64,000 bases of DNA. Origin: Drosophila pseudoobscura. Lineage: Eukaryota; Arthropoda; Insecta; Diptera; Drosophilidae. The DNA lies in the NCBI RefSeq assembly GCF_009870125.1, contig NC_046681.1, positions 15,513,001 through 15,577,000 of the forward strand. The letters run 5' to 3'. The translations under genes and the position numbers were made by a program. The notes beneath the pieces were generated by a model, which saw only the letters and a list, made by a program, of their open reading frames with translations, had not been told where the DNA came from and ran no database searches. Positions 49,958 through 62,405 of this stretch are shown one piece after another. Position 1 is the first letter of the stretch. Each line of letters starts with the position of its first letter.

Positions 49958-52900
49958 CATAACTGTTGCACACTCTCCCTCGCCCCTCTCTCACTCTCTC
50001 TCTCTCTGTGTGGGGTAAAAAACGCAAATGTAATTAGCAAATGGAAGGGAAACGCTCGTACAGCTCCGAAATATACTGGCCCCCGAAAGTAAAAAAGATG
50101 CCTCGTTAGCCATGCGCATATGCAATGAAGCCGCAGCCACAGCCGTACAAAAGTACTCGCACTGCAATGAAAAATGTTCAACGCTTAATGTAGGCTAATA
50201 AAACCCGCAGCAGCAGCGATTTACCAACACGCCAACACGTTAACCAACACTCCCTCTGCAGAGCAGGGAAACTCTCACAGAAACCAGTGTGAAACAACCC
50301 CCCGTGGGACTCCCCCAATTATATCCATAATCATAATGGAAATAAGCGACTAGGAAGCTCCCAGAGTAAATGCAGATTAAAGCCAACTGAATAATGCGAA
50401 TAAGATTCCTGCTGTTTCCTTTGGGCCATTTGCAATTTTAGCCCTCCTTTCTGCTGTACCCTTCCTTCGCCAATTTCTATTTATTTTTAGACTTTCTTAA
50501 GCCTGCCCTAAGGGTCCAGCCTCCATTGATTTTTGTGTATAGCGCCCACCCATGGCACATTGACCTTTTCGTGGGCACTAGAGAGAGATTTCTCTCCCAT
50601 TTTATTCTGGGAAAACAGCTGCCCTACGGGCGGTCGTCCAGGTAAAGACGTAATTCGCAAATTGACTGACAATCATTGGGCGTTACGAAGCGTATAACAC
50701 CTACACACTTCAGGCAGTTTGCATTTTGATTGGGATAGAAAGGAACAGATACGGAACGGAGACCGAAACCGAAACCGAAACCGAGACGGGGAGTCCAAGG
50801 AGCCTGCTTTCTAAGCAGATTTGACAGTTTGTTGGAGATGTGCTCCCCTCCCACCGAAGGGTTCCATATCATTCTAGATCTGACTTTTTATGTCTGACAT
50901 TTAACAATTCCCCCTCCCACCATTTCCCCCACTGCAATTGTATCTCTGGCTTTGTCCTCATCTGCTGCTCATTTGGCATTGCACACTTTATGACTGACTC
51001 TGAAAAACTCTAAGGGGGGACGAGCCCGCTTATTACTTTAAGTAGCTTCTAAGCTGGCAAAGGGCACGGAACACAGGACAGGGCTAGAACGGAAGACAAA
51101 GAAGCTGGCGCTGCTGCTGCTGGGGCAAGAACTGGGAGCATTTAAAGTCGCCACAAAGGCGGCCAGAGCAGAGCGGCCCTTCGAGGGGGCAGAAGTGCCA
51201 GAAGGTGGGAAGGAAAAAACGTGCTCGACGGTACACAACATTTTTATAGCAGAGAGTACAGTCTCTCTTTCTCTGGTTCTCTCTCTCCCTCTCTGGCACT
51301 GTTACCCGGTAATTTTGGTGCAGCCACCTCCGGTGGCATCATCGCCTCTGTTCTGTTTATCATTTCATGGGGAAACCAGGTCGTTTCCTCCACCTGGCGC
51401 GTCTCTTGGCGGCTTCTGTGCCCCGTGTATCTGGACACGGAGTCAGGTGCAGCATTTGACAGATGTCGAACCTCCAGAGAGCTCAAACTCTCTCCCATTT
51501 GGGGCCCTCTCTTGGCTAGAAATGCACTTGAATTTAACAGTATTCTGTCATTAACATTTTGGCTTTCGATGTTAGCTAACAGTAACATTAGCGAAGACAT
51601 GAACCCATCGCGATTGTCGGGAATCGCATGGGAGATATTCTTTGGTTAATGTTAACAGAAAGGGCAAAGAATATGCTATTTTTGGTGTAAATTATAATAT
51701 TCTACAGAAAGTCCATATTCTGAGAACAATTTTCATTATAATATATATTTATTCCCATATTAAATATGCTGTTCCTCCAAATTACAACCTAAAACAGTTT
51801 TCCTTTTAAGGAAAACTCCCTCTTGTATTCGCCTAGTAAATAGCCTCCTTAGACTTAAGGTCTTCAGGTCAAATGCCACACACTTCCACAGAAACCTACT
51901 CCTCATGGTCATGGGGGAGGGGCGGACCCTCATCAGAGTGTAACCTCATTTTCCACATGACTAGAGCAGGCAACAATTTGAGCAGCCATCACACATTCAG
52001 GGGGACACTCGGAGCAGATGGGGCTGGCGGGTCTGGCGGGGGAGGAGATGCAAAATATTCCAAAAAGTCAGCACCAAAAATGTAATTTCCTTCTACATAA
52101 TAATTATAAATATTATTCCAATTTCTGAACGCCTCCTTTTGGTCCTCCTCAGTCTGCTGCTGCTGGTGGCTCCTGCTCTTCGGGGAAAAAGTTATCCACT
52201 CATCTCGCATGTCTAACGAGCATAAACGAGCCACCAGCTCACGCAGCCAAGGCCAAGAAAAATGGCTAATGCGTGTGTGTGCTTCCGGAGGTGGGGCGGG
52301 GTTAAGGATTCAACCCATCATCAGACAGCTGTTGCCCCTCTGCTCGAAATCTGGGGAGTCATCCGTGGGATGCGTTGCCGTTGCCATCGTGTGGTTTATA
52401 TTTTTACGGTATTTTAATTTAATGCCTGTTGACATTTGGTTACACGCTTTTATGGCTCCTGCCTTCACAACAATGTCCTGCTCCTGCTGCTGCTGCTGCT
52501 GCTCTTTCTTCACGTTTTCCCCTTGCCAAATTACGCAACTTCCAGGCAGTTGTTGCGCCAAATTTACTTGGAGACAAATTGTTTGGTTTCCTTCTCCCGT
52601 ACCCCCACAACCCCACAGCCGAAGCGAGAAAAACCAGAATTCATGACTAGCTGAGGGGACACTTATGGTTGAGTGGTTGCACGGTGGTTCCCCCGTTCTT
52701 GATGATGCTTTTCGTATGCATGACGACCGACTGTAAATTGAGCTGCTCCACAGAGAGGGGGCGGTCTCTCATTAGGAAAACTTCCTGGACAGAGGGGGAG
52801 AGAGAGACAGAAAGAGATGTGGGCCAAACAAATGCCAAAATGTTTGACAAGACCAATTAGCGAGGAAAAACCTGGCCGTGCTGTGTGTTTGGCTATGCGA

Positions 52901-54546
52901 TAGACAGACAGAGGGATCGACAGAGAGAGCTTTAAGTAAATACATTCCTTGGATGTTTGCCACTAAGTTAATGAATCACTCAAAGATGAATAGAAGTTTG
53001 TGGTTCCATTGAGGTTTCCTTAAACGCACACCTCTCTCCCTCTCTCCAATCAATGTGTCCAAATAATTGATAAATTCGTGAAAACAATATCCAACAAAGA
53101 GGAACCTGTTTATATTAAACCCACAAAAAGTCAATCAAATCAGACACAATTTTCCACCTTTCATCTCTCGATAACTTGCCAATTTCATCTTTTATTTTGT
53201 TACAAAATAAACCCCAACAAATGTGCTGCCACAAGATGCATTGATGTGAAGCAAACTCAATTTGCATTTTGTGCACAGTTCGGAGAAATATATAAGTTTT
53301 ATCTGTCGAAAATTGCACATGTCGAGCAGATGAGAAGGCAGAGGATGAGCAAGGGAGGCGGATGATGATTGGGGGTGGGGAAAATTGAATTTTCTGGCAC
53401 ACATTTTTGGGGGAGGGGAAGGCAGGAGCCGAAATGCCAAAAATTGTCGTAATTAATTACTTTAGGGGCACAGCTCAGCTCTGGGGCAGCTCCTTGGACA
53501 GGACTCGTTCGTCCTGCTGGCCATAAAAATCATAAGCCAAGTAAAGCGAAGGCCCTGTTGCACATGAAAGCTAACGCTTATAAGCGATTTAATTGATTTA
53601 TGTGCGTTTTAATGAAGCTGTAAACAGAATGAAGGTGCCGCACTGGCGCCATGTGGCATGTGGCATGCGGCAAGTCACGTTCCCTCGTTCGGTGCTTCGC
53701 TCTCTGCGTCTGTGTGCTTTAATTGAGCGTAATTAATATCAAAATTATTGCCCAAGGGACACAATTCTCACCTCATGAAAAACCGAAACAATTTTCCAGT
53801 GGAAAATTGCATTACATTGCATTTTAATTAATATTCACCCCTCCCTACCCCACCCAAAAACTACAACGAAACAAATTAGCCGCGGACCAAGGGAAAACCA
53901 ACAGAAAATTATGTTGATTAGTTCGCCATTTTCCGAGAACAGTTCATACATTTTCCTCTTAAATCCTGGGGTAAATCAAATGCAATGTCATGATTATGTT
54001 TTCCCTTTAGCTCATTAGCATTTGGATCACAGAGACAGAGAGGGGATGAACAGGAAAATGCCAACAATGTCGGATGAGTAAGTAGGATTAAATTGATTTT
54101 GATAGCAGTGGGTAGAGGAGGGGGGGATTACCGGATACACAAGTCAAAACATGTACAGAAAGAGATTACAGGGATACGCAAATATTGCCTCGGAATAAGT
54201 CTCACTTTAATTGAATTTGTGGCATTCCATCCTTCCTTATTTCCGCTCATATTTCCTCGAAAATTGTTGCTAGACAAACGACAACATCATCAGAAATTCC
54301 AAATCAATTTCCCCAGAATATCTGGGAAATATTCCATCAAAGAAATGTTGTTGCACATATCATTTTGGCGCCTCATCTCCCACCTACTCCTCCCGCCCCG
54401 GTGCAAAAAAACCACAGAACGACGACATTTGAGCCCACAGCATTTACATATCAATATGGTAAGACCCCCACCTTACGCCTTACTCCTCCTCCACCACTCC
54501 ACAACCTATCCCATTGCATCTACACGAAAACAAGATAAGCCAAAAA

Positions 54547-54564
54547 GCGCCAAAAAGTATGCAA
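54547..54564 (-). promoter_or_regulatory. Su(Hw)-type insulator motif
   Basis: The minus strand reads TTGCATACTTTTTGGCGC, a full match to the long consensus. Confidence 0.7.
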
Positions 54565-57500
54565 CTAACAAGCATCGTACACATCAGACAGAGACAGACA
54601 CAAACAGCGAGCGAGAGAGAGAGAGAGCGAGACCCAGACATTTCTGGCCAAAAACAAGAACAAACAAGAAAAATATAATGGAAAATAACTAAGAAATGTT
54701 ATTTATACAGTTGCCAGGTTTTTGGGTGTAAAAAGAGCAAACAACAGAAGAAAACAGCAGGGAAAACAAGAAGGAAACGGAATCCATGAGAGAGCCAAAG
54801 ATTAAGATACCCTAACAAATCAATGAAAGGGTGAAGAGAGATCCCCAAAGAGGGATACGTATGCGTTAGGGCACGGCAGGCCTTTGCTTCGAAATGCTCT
54901 TATTCTTCCGAGTTCTATTACCGAGAGTGCAAAAACATAATACACACATTGTTTGCAAAAGTACTAAAAAGCCAAAAAAAGACTAAATCGAGTAGAACTC
55001 CTTGTAGAATCACAAGAACTTTCTTTTCTTTGTTACAATTGTCTAATCAAAAGGTAAATACCCTCTAATAGAGTATATGTATATCTAGTGCAAGGGCCGC
55101 AAGCAAGGACGATGATGCCAAAGAAATGCAAACAACAAACAAAACTAAAAGCGCATTCCGAAAATCGAAAAGACCCAAAAGAGCCACAAAATATGCAACC
55201 GCAACACAAACCCCAAACTCAAAAGCCACGCCCCCCCCCCACGCATACGTCGTGTGTGAGTGTGTGTGTGTGTGTGTCTACATATGTGGCAGGGCACGCA
55301 GTGGCAGTGGCACACACGAGATAAATGCACGGAACGCGCACAATTAAATATTCAGAGCGAATATTTTTTGTTGGTTTGCTGTTGATGCCACTGCCACACG
55401 GCCATTGCCGTTGAGTACCAACGAAAAACCAACGAACCAAAAAGGAACCAAAAAACTGCTGAAATGTAAAATGCCAAAGTAAAAAGTTTCATTCGGGGAA
55501 ATGTTGGTTAAACACGTACTACCCCACCAACAGGAGATATTCTCTAACAGGAGATGGAGCTGTAGCTGTAGCTGTAGCGGCAGTTGCAGTTGCAAACTCA
55601 TTTTATTGAGATAACAAACAGTCGGACATGGCCGGAAAAATATGCATTCGGGTAGAAGCTTTCAGAAAAGTTTACCAGTTTCCCGGGGGAGAACCGAATG
55701 AATTCGTAAATAAGAGAAACCATTTTAAACATCAAGATAAAGAGATCTACTGACAACTAAGAGGATTATCATCTCAAAAAATACTACTCGTCCCATTATC
55801 CCACGGCTTTCGTCGGGATATCCTCAGGTACCCGTCAAACATTGAAATAAACTGAAAATACCCTCTCTTTGCGACCAATCGCGAGGATGCCGGCTCAAAG
55901 GCGCCTTTCGTGGCGGCTTGCGGTGAATGTGAAAAGAGTTGGAAAAGCGGAAAAGCGCAGAGGCATAGCTAACGGCTGTCGGCGTTCTCAACTGTTTCCC
56001 CCATAGGTATTTCCATATGTCTCTGTGTATCTGCGTGCGGTGCAGGGGGCGAGGGGCCTACCTCCCGAGTCTGCTGTCAGAGGAAAAGCATCGCAAATGT
56101 CGATGATTCCGATGCCGATGCCAATGATGATTATGATGATGATGATGGCAATGACAACGATGGCGTTGTGGATGCGGTTTCCGTTTCCCGTCTGCGGTCC
56201 AAGGACTGGTCATTGACTACGCTTCGTACCCCGTCACCCCACCGTCCACCTCCTCCACTGCACTGCTGAGCTCTGCTGGCCCCATTTTCTGCTGCTCTTA
56301 TCAGCTGTTAACACATACCATTCTGTGCTGCCATTTCCAAACGGATTGTGTATCCCATTTTCTATGTTAAAGTTTTCCCATTTAAATGCGACAACTTCCG
56401 GTCCCTTGAATTGACACTGAGATACAGATACACAGATACAGATAGAAAGCAGAGAGCACAGAGCAGAGAGCTGGATCAGGGCTAAGGCAGAGGGAGAGAG
56501 AGAGAGGGGAAAGTTACTCAAGTGCATTTCCTGCTGCAAAATGTTGCATTTCCTTTTCTTTACTGGCAAAAGGACATCGGCTTCGGACCCGGACACGGAC
56601 ACGGACACAGAGCAAAGTTTTCGGAAAGGGATAAACTTATTTTGGGTGATTAAGTGGACCAATTTGTGTGTAGCTTTGATGGAGAGAGCCAAAAGCCAAT
56701 AAGCAGAAAGTGAAACGCTGTCTGGGAGTGTGGGAGTGTCGGCAGTGTCGGGAGAGGGCTCTTGAACTGAAGCACACATGCAAATGCAATTATTTTCCAC
56801 GCTGCTTAATGCTTTAATTGCATTTTCCTAACAATCCTCTTGAATGTTGGAGGGGGGAAAACGTTCTCATATTTTCATTATTATTACTTTTTCCCAAGGA
56901 CTGACAATGAAAAAGGGCCAAAATATGCGCCACACACATGGCCATAAACAAGAATACCAGAAACCAGGAGCTGGTATGAGGACTTGTGGGTCCCGGTTCT
57001 GAGTCCAGTTTTGCAGCTGCACCATGGCGTATACGTAATTTGCATTACAATGAACTCTGACTGCTGCAGCCAGGCTCCCCTCCCATCCCGTAGCAGTAGA
57101 GCCTCCCATTCATTGCTGCCGCTGCCGCTGCTGCTGCTGCTGCAAGGTGTATAATTTTGATAGCAGTTCCACAAAGGGCAGGGAACTGTAAAGAGGGTGT
57201 GGTGTGTGCCCCTGTAATGGGGCATGAGGGGGCCAGACAGCGATGGTTTGGTGAACGTTGCATTTCAATTGAAATAACAATAATTGTTTGCAGCAGCCAC
57301 TGCCACTGCCAATGCCCTTCTTTGCCTTCTCTCCTCCTGTGTCGTTGCTTTTGCTTTTGTTTTGTGTGGCATGGAAATTCTTGCTCTTCTGGCTTTTCCT
57401 CTTCCTCTCAACTGACTTCCGCTCTGCCGCTGTGCATCAGGAAATATGGATATGGAAATAGCGGATGTTGGGTGTCAGTGTCTAGCACACCCCGCTTTCC

Positions 57501-58699
57501 CCCAAGGAAAACTATCTAACCTCTTGTGGATATAGGGGAGGGGGCAAACACTTGGATAAACTGCAATGTTAATAAGCAATTAAACAGAAATAACATTAAA
57601 GCCATTAAAGCATCGATTTCATAGGTCTTTTGATTCAACTAAATTTCGCTTTAAAGTGTCTGAATAATATTCAAAACATTTCTTGTATATTTATTTTTTA
57701 TTTTAAATAAATATTGTCCGGGGAGACTCTTTTTATGGAGCAGTTTTACCGCCTGATAATCACTTCTAAATAGTTTATTCAAAGTTGTTTCCCCTCTTTC
57801 GCGCTTTTTTCTATGGCTTTGCTGGGAAATCCGTTTTCCACACTTCACGCTCTAAGTGATTTTCAATTATGAAGCGCGACAGAGGAGGAGAAGGAGCAGA
57901 AGAAGGAAACGAAGGAGAAGGAAGAGTTGCCCTCCGCCTTGGGTCCGCTTTTCAATGCCATTCACCTTGGAAAATCTCGGATGGTTGTAAAAATGTCTTG
58001 AATAAAAGTTTTTAATTGCCATATGCTCTTAGCCGAAAAGTACGAGCACGAGCAGGAGCAGAGGTGGAGACTGTTGTAATTAGTTGGGCATACTTCAGGC
58101 AGCAAATTAAGCCATAATTATGCACAGCGGGCGACACTCTGAAGAACTCCCGTCCGGGTTCGGGGACTCCCAAGAGGTGGTCCGCTGAAAAGAAAGCAAA
58201 AAAGTACCAACTAAATGGTTGACTGAGCCATCAAGTGGCCATACTTCCGCCCCCTGGGCACTCCCCCAAGCCACAACCATCTCAAAGTCTAACCACAACA
58301 ATTGGCCAACAAGTTGTCGCTGGCAAACAACAACAACAACTCTGGCAACATAAACAAAATAGAGGAAAAAGGGGAAGAATGTACGAAAATATTTGCTTTC
58401 AACTGAAATGTTGCAGCACACGGAACGAGTGGGAGTGCAACACGATTTGAGTGAAATGGAACAGTGGGAAACAGGGGAACACACTCAAAGCCCAGACAGA
58501 CCATCCTAACAGCGCTTCAAGGATGGGATGGAGCAGCGTCACCGACAATTGCAGAAGCTTTGTATTCTGGTCATAGACCATTTTCCACCATTGTTATGCC
58601 AGATTGTCAGAGAGGCAGCAGCGACGCTGTCAATGGTTGTGATTGATGCACACAGGTTGTAGCTTATCAGTACAGTGGGCAGATTTTGATAGATAATGA

Positions 58700-60040
58700 T
58701 AGAAATTGAGGTCACTTACCAGCAAATAATTTGTATACTCTTGATTGCAGATTCTTTCAATTGGATTTCTCCTGATTCACTTTCGAAACGACGCTCTCTC
58801 GATGGATTTCCAATTTGCACGAATTCTCATTGAGTTTTCCACTGTATGTGTGCCTTTCCTTTTCCTTTTTTCCTGCAAAAAATAAAGCGATTAATTAATT
58901 TATAATTAATAAAGTGTGTCCGAATTCTTCTTACAAAGTATATATGTATCTTTATTTCTCTCTGCCTTTCAATAAATCCTTCATTTCACTCCTTCGCATT
59001 AAAACACGAATTCTCCTTACGCATGCCACTGTATGTAACCGTTCATTCTAATTGCTGATGCTGCTCACCTTCTGCTGTTTCTCTCTCTCTCAATCCCTAT
59101 CCTCTACGATTGTCAGCGAACTAACTGTAAATGATGTTCTCAATGCAGCCACATACTCGCACTCCCTCACACTCGCACACTAAGGTGGCGGCGCCCCGGC
59201 TGTAGGTTTTGCCACCGACAGTGGTCTTTTTCTTGCTTTATTTGTTGCACTCGCATTCCCACTTTACCCCCCTGCCACCCCCACACACTTTCTTGCACAG
59301 TTCACTTGGCCTTTGGCACTTTGTCAATTGACAAACAAAACGAATTGCACATTGGATTGTCTGCTCACACACTCGCTTACTGGTGTCTGCCGCCAATTCT
59401 GTTGCTTTTACCTATCCTGCGAAGGACCTGCGAGGAATTTCCCAAAATCAAGTTGCCATGCCCTGCGGAATTTTTAACGAAACTTGATCAGCATCCTTGC
59501 AGGCTGTAGGATCGAAATTAACCCACTCCACCCCCCTCTATTTGAACAGATGAACAGCTTTGGTTATGCCGTGGAAAATAATACTGTATTTAAATTCATC
59601 TTGAAGATCCATTCTTTGTTTTTAATTCCAAAAAGAAATAACAATTATATCTTTCACCTGAACTCCGCTAGAATTTGTCATGCTTTATTATTTTTGTGGA
59701 GTGCGTTTAAACACCCATTGGCCGACAATGGGTTATTCGTTTTCTGTCCATGATCGGAAATCATATTCCTTCATTTTGATATTCTGTTGAATATTACTAG
59801 CCAGATAGAACTCTCAGCCATGAACACAAGATTTTATCCGATTGATGAATCGATTTTCTACAAGATTTGCTAATTTTATGTATTCTTTTCTTATTGGTTT
59901 GTTTATAAAATAAGCTTTAAACGAAATAGTCAAAGTATAAAACGTAAGTGTATTTGGAAGGTTACGTCATTGTTGCTTGTCAGCCGTATTTACGGTTGTA
60001 ATTAATACAAATTTTGTTTACCTTTTCATGATTGGATTAC
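58700..60040. other. Intergenic region upstream of the MSP/ASH-like gene
   Basis: No coding exon is seen. On the minus strand two good donors occur, CTG|GTAAGTGA (GT at 58716-58717) and CAGAAG|GTGAGC (near 59069). The sequence before the first of them looks like fly 5' UTR, so a minus-strand transcript could begin here. A copy of an 88-bp dispersed repeat lies at 59774-59861. Confidence 0.4.
59774..59861 (+). repeat. 88-bp dispersed repeat, copy A
   Basis: It aligns without gaps to 63353-63440 with 15 differences in 88 positions (about 83% identity). Shared blocks include GAATATTACTAG, CTCTCAGCCATG and ATTTTATCC. It may be a piece of an old mobile element. Confidence 0.65.
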
Positions 60041-60048
60041 TATAAAAG
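60041..60048 (+). promoter_or_regulatory. TATA box of the MSP/ASH-like gene
   Basis: TATAAAAG stands about 30 nt before a plausible start near 60071 and 339 nt before the chosen ATG. The leader then contains a 62-codon upstream ORF (60122-60310). Confidence 0.5.
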
Positions 60049-60121
60049 CCTTTTTCCAACCCAACCCATCGAAGAAAGTATTTCGAGACTATCGCCTGCA
60101 TAATCGCTGGAGCTATATGAT

Positions 60122-60310
60122 ATGAATGCAATTCAGTGGTATAAAATTAAATTTAAAAAAAAGCAACGGGCACCAACGAGGACCAGGAACATAAAAACAG
60201 CCATTCATGAATATGAATGTTGCGCGCATTGCCCAAGGCTAATAAATAATTTCCATTGGCCCCCATATGGGTTTCGTGGCCAGGTCAATGTTGCCAGGAG
60301 GCAAACGTAG
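60122..60310 (+). other. Upstream ORF in the leader of the MSP/ASH-like gene
   Basis: This ATG frame of 62 codons is basic at the start and shows no recognised domain. It ends 69 nt before the main ATG. Joining it by splicing to the main frame gave a stop, so I treat it as a uORF or chance. Confidence 0.3.
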
Positions 60311-60379
60311 AAGTTTTTATATTAATTTAGTCCCAACGAAATAATAGTGTATATTTTGTAGTGAAACAACAGCTGGAAA

Positions 60380-62405
60380 ATGCCGAAGCCGCCATGCACG
60401 GGCGTCCTGAAACCGGTGCCCATTTACCAAAAGCTTATGGTCGAGAACCTGACTATCGTTCGTCCCCCGATCCTAAAGATCTACTACTGGGAAAGCTTCG
60501 ACATTTCGGGGCAAGAAGAACCACAGCCCAAATGCGGAACGAAACTCATTCTCTGTTTTCCCTCCCCAGATGGAACAAGAAACTAAAGTCGAACCGTCAG
60601 GAGCATGAGCACACAATTGAATTTCCCACACGACACATCGAGAGCCCGCCCCAGAAGATCCTCTTCTGGCTGCGTAATCTCTCCTCAAAGCCCATGACTC
60701 TGACGCTTAAGCGCATACAGAATTGCTGCTGCAAGCCCGTGCAGACGCGCGTGGGGTTCAACCAGTTCCGGAAGCTCTTCCACTGTCGACACCGCAAAAT
60801 GCTGCACCTCCAACAGGAGGTGCTGACCATCAAACCCGACGAGGTGGTGGCCCTATCAGTCACGGCGTATTTTCAGATATACGGAGAGCATTTGCTCACC
60901 TACGAGGTCCAGTGAGTGCTTGAATTGGTAGTGGAAGTGCCTCTCCCTAATGTGTAGCCATTTCCATCCTCTAGCACTGATGACAATCGCAAATTCATGT
61001 GGCACTTTCACCTGCACGTCTCGGAGTTGAATCCGGAAAAGTGTTTGCTGACCAAGGAACTGTTGCCTGTGAATATCAAAAACTACTACCACATCACACA
61101 ACCCATTTGGGTGCAGAACTTTACCAATCTGCACCTCAACTTCTCGTTTTCCACGCGAGACCGCAGCCTAAAGCTGCTCAACACGAACCTCACGGTGCCC
61201 CGCCAGAGTGTGTGGCCCCTCCTGGTGGACTATCGCCCCATGGACTATGAGAATGAGGTGGAAGTCCTGCTCGGAAATGAGAGTGCCACGGCCTGGTACA
61301 AGATCAAGGGCCGCGGAGTCCTGGTCGATGAGGAGGAGGAGACGGACATGCCGCTAAAGGATCACGAATGCGCCGACTTTCTCTACGTTATATATCCCAA
61401 TCGAGTGGTCTTTGAGGTCTGCATGAAGGAGGATCGCACGCAGCTGGTGAATGTCCACAACTTCGGGCAGAAGTGCGTCGAATTCCGATGGCAAAAGTAA
61501 GCCTAAAGCCATCCCCGTGGAAAGATCATATAATCAATGGCCCAATCCTCTTGCGTAGCTACATGATCAGTGAATTCTTTTCAGTGTCCTTCACTCCGCC
61601 CTTATTCAGCCTCAAGGGCCACCACTCGAAGCTGGTGGAGGTGAAGGTCACGGCCTACGATCGTCTGGTGAACTTTCGCCGCATTCCCATCGTCCTGGAG
61701 GTGCACCGCAACCTCGATCAGGCCACGCTGATAGCCAAGCGGGAGCTGGACGAGATCGAGTCCATAGATGATCCCAAGTGGAAGGAGGATAGCTATATAA
61801 CGCATGTTTATCTTCATCTCAACATCCGCTCCACCCACAAGAGTACTCAGGAGGCGGCGGGCGAAAACGACGAGGCGACGGACACTGCAGCCGAGCGCTC
61901 GCCCTGCGGTGGTGGGGGAATTGAGATTACCGCCGGGGCAGGAGGCGACGGCCCTGCCACTGAGGAGCAGCGCAAGGAGACGGAGCGTCGGGAGCTGATC
62001 AAGCGTCTGGCCGCCAAGCAGAAGCTCACCTCCAACGAGATCATCGAGCTGACGATGGCGATCGACAACCGCAACACCATCTTCGAGAAGCTCTTCTGGA
62101 AGTACCTCTGCAAGTCAAACTTCATGCGCATCCTCCCCGACCGCAAGCGCCACAAGCACACCAAGACCTACGACGAGGTGGTGTCCGTCAGAGCTGATTC
62201 TCAGCCAGAGCATGGCGTCGACGCTGATCGCAAGTAGGAATACCCTTCATAGGGATCTACAATCTCTATGATCATCGCTAATCCCTCTCTCTATTGTCGC
62301 AGCACCATCATGGAGATTCTCTCACGGCTCATGCAGGAATCCATCAATGATTTGGCCAGGAACTGGGTCTTCATTCCCTCGCAGTACTACGAGCGCAATC
62401 TTTAA
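60380..62405 (+). CDS. MSP/ASH-domain protein, probably flagellar (CFAP65-like)
   Basis: Five exons: 60380-60510, 60570-60911, 60975-61496, 61559-62233 and 62303-62405. The phases join cleanly to 590 codons plus TAA. Introns are 59, 63, 62 and 69 nt. The start is ATG in AAAATGCC context. The protein is a series of beta-rich segments with the feel of ASH/MSP (major sperm protein-like) repeats. Examples are KILFWLRNLSSKPMTLTLKR (about residues 70-90), LTIKPDEVVALSVTAYF (about 133-150) and PIWVQNFTNLHLNFSF (about 205-220). Acidic and Gly-rich linkers follow, then a charged helical part (EEQRKETERRELIKRLAAKQ) and a helical end (IMEILSRLMQESINDLARNW). Such proteins serve in cilia and sperm flagella. 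The CFAP65 likeness is an impression from fold-type and layout; CFAP47- or HYDIN-like relatives are possible. There is no signal peptide. Confidence 0.75.
60511..60569 (+). other. 59-nt GC-AG intron
   Basis: No GT donor exists that restores the frame. The sequence TTCGGG|GCAAGAAG at the left and GTTTTCCCTCCCCAG at the right give a 59-nt intron of the rare GC-AG class. With it removed, ...FDIS joins to GWNKKLKSN in one frame. Without it, the first frame stops at 60582-60584. Confidence 0.7.

Larger units (their letters stand above)
43001..58700. other. Non-coding stretch, right part of the desert
   Basis: No gene could be supported. The longest frames (43353-44114 minus, 54093-54692 plus, 56234-56800 minus) are rich in Ser, Leu or Cys runs and show no domain. 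The stretch contains GA, GT and GCAGGA microsatellites, a 12-G run at 48299-48310 and two strong Su(Hw)-type motifs (49857 and 54547). Confidence 0.6.

Noticed and set aside
54093..54689. 199-codon + strand open frame
   Set aside because: It crosses A-rich and GA-repeat DNA and its start is non-ATG-like in context; no domain.
56234..56797. 188-codon minus-strand open frame
   Set aside because: It is Ser/Leu/Val-rich from simple repeats, with no domain or splice support.
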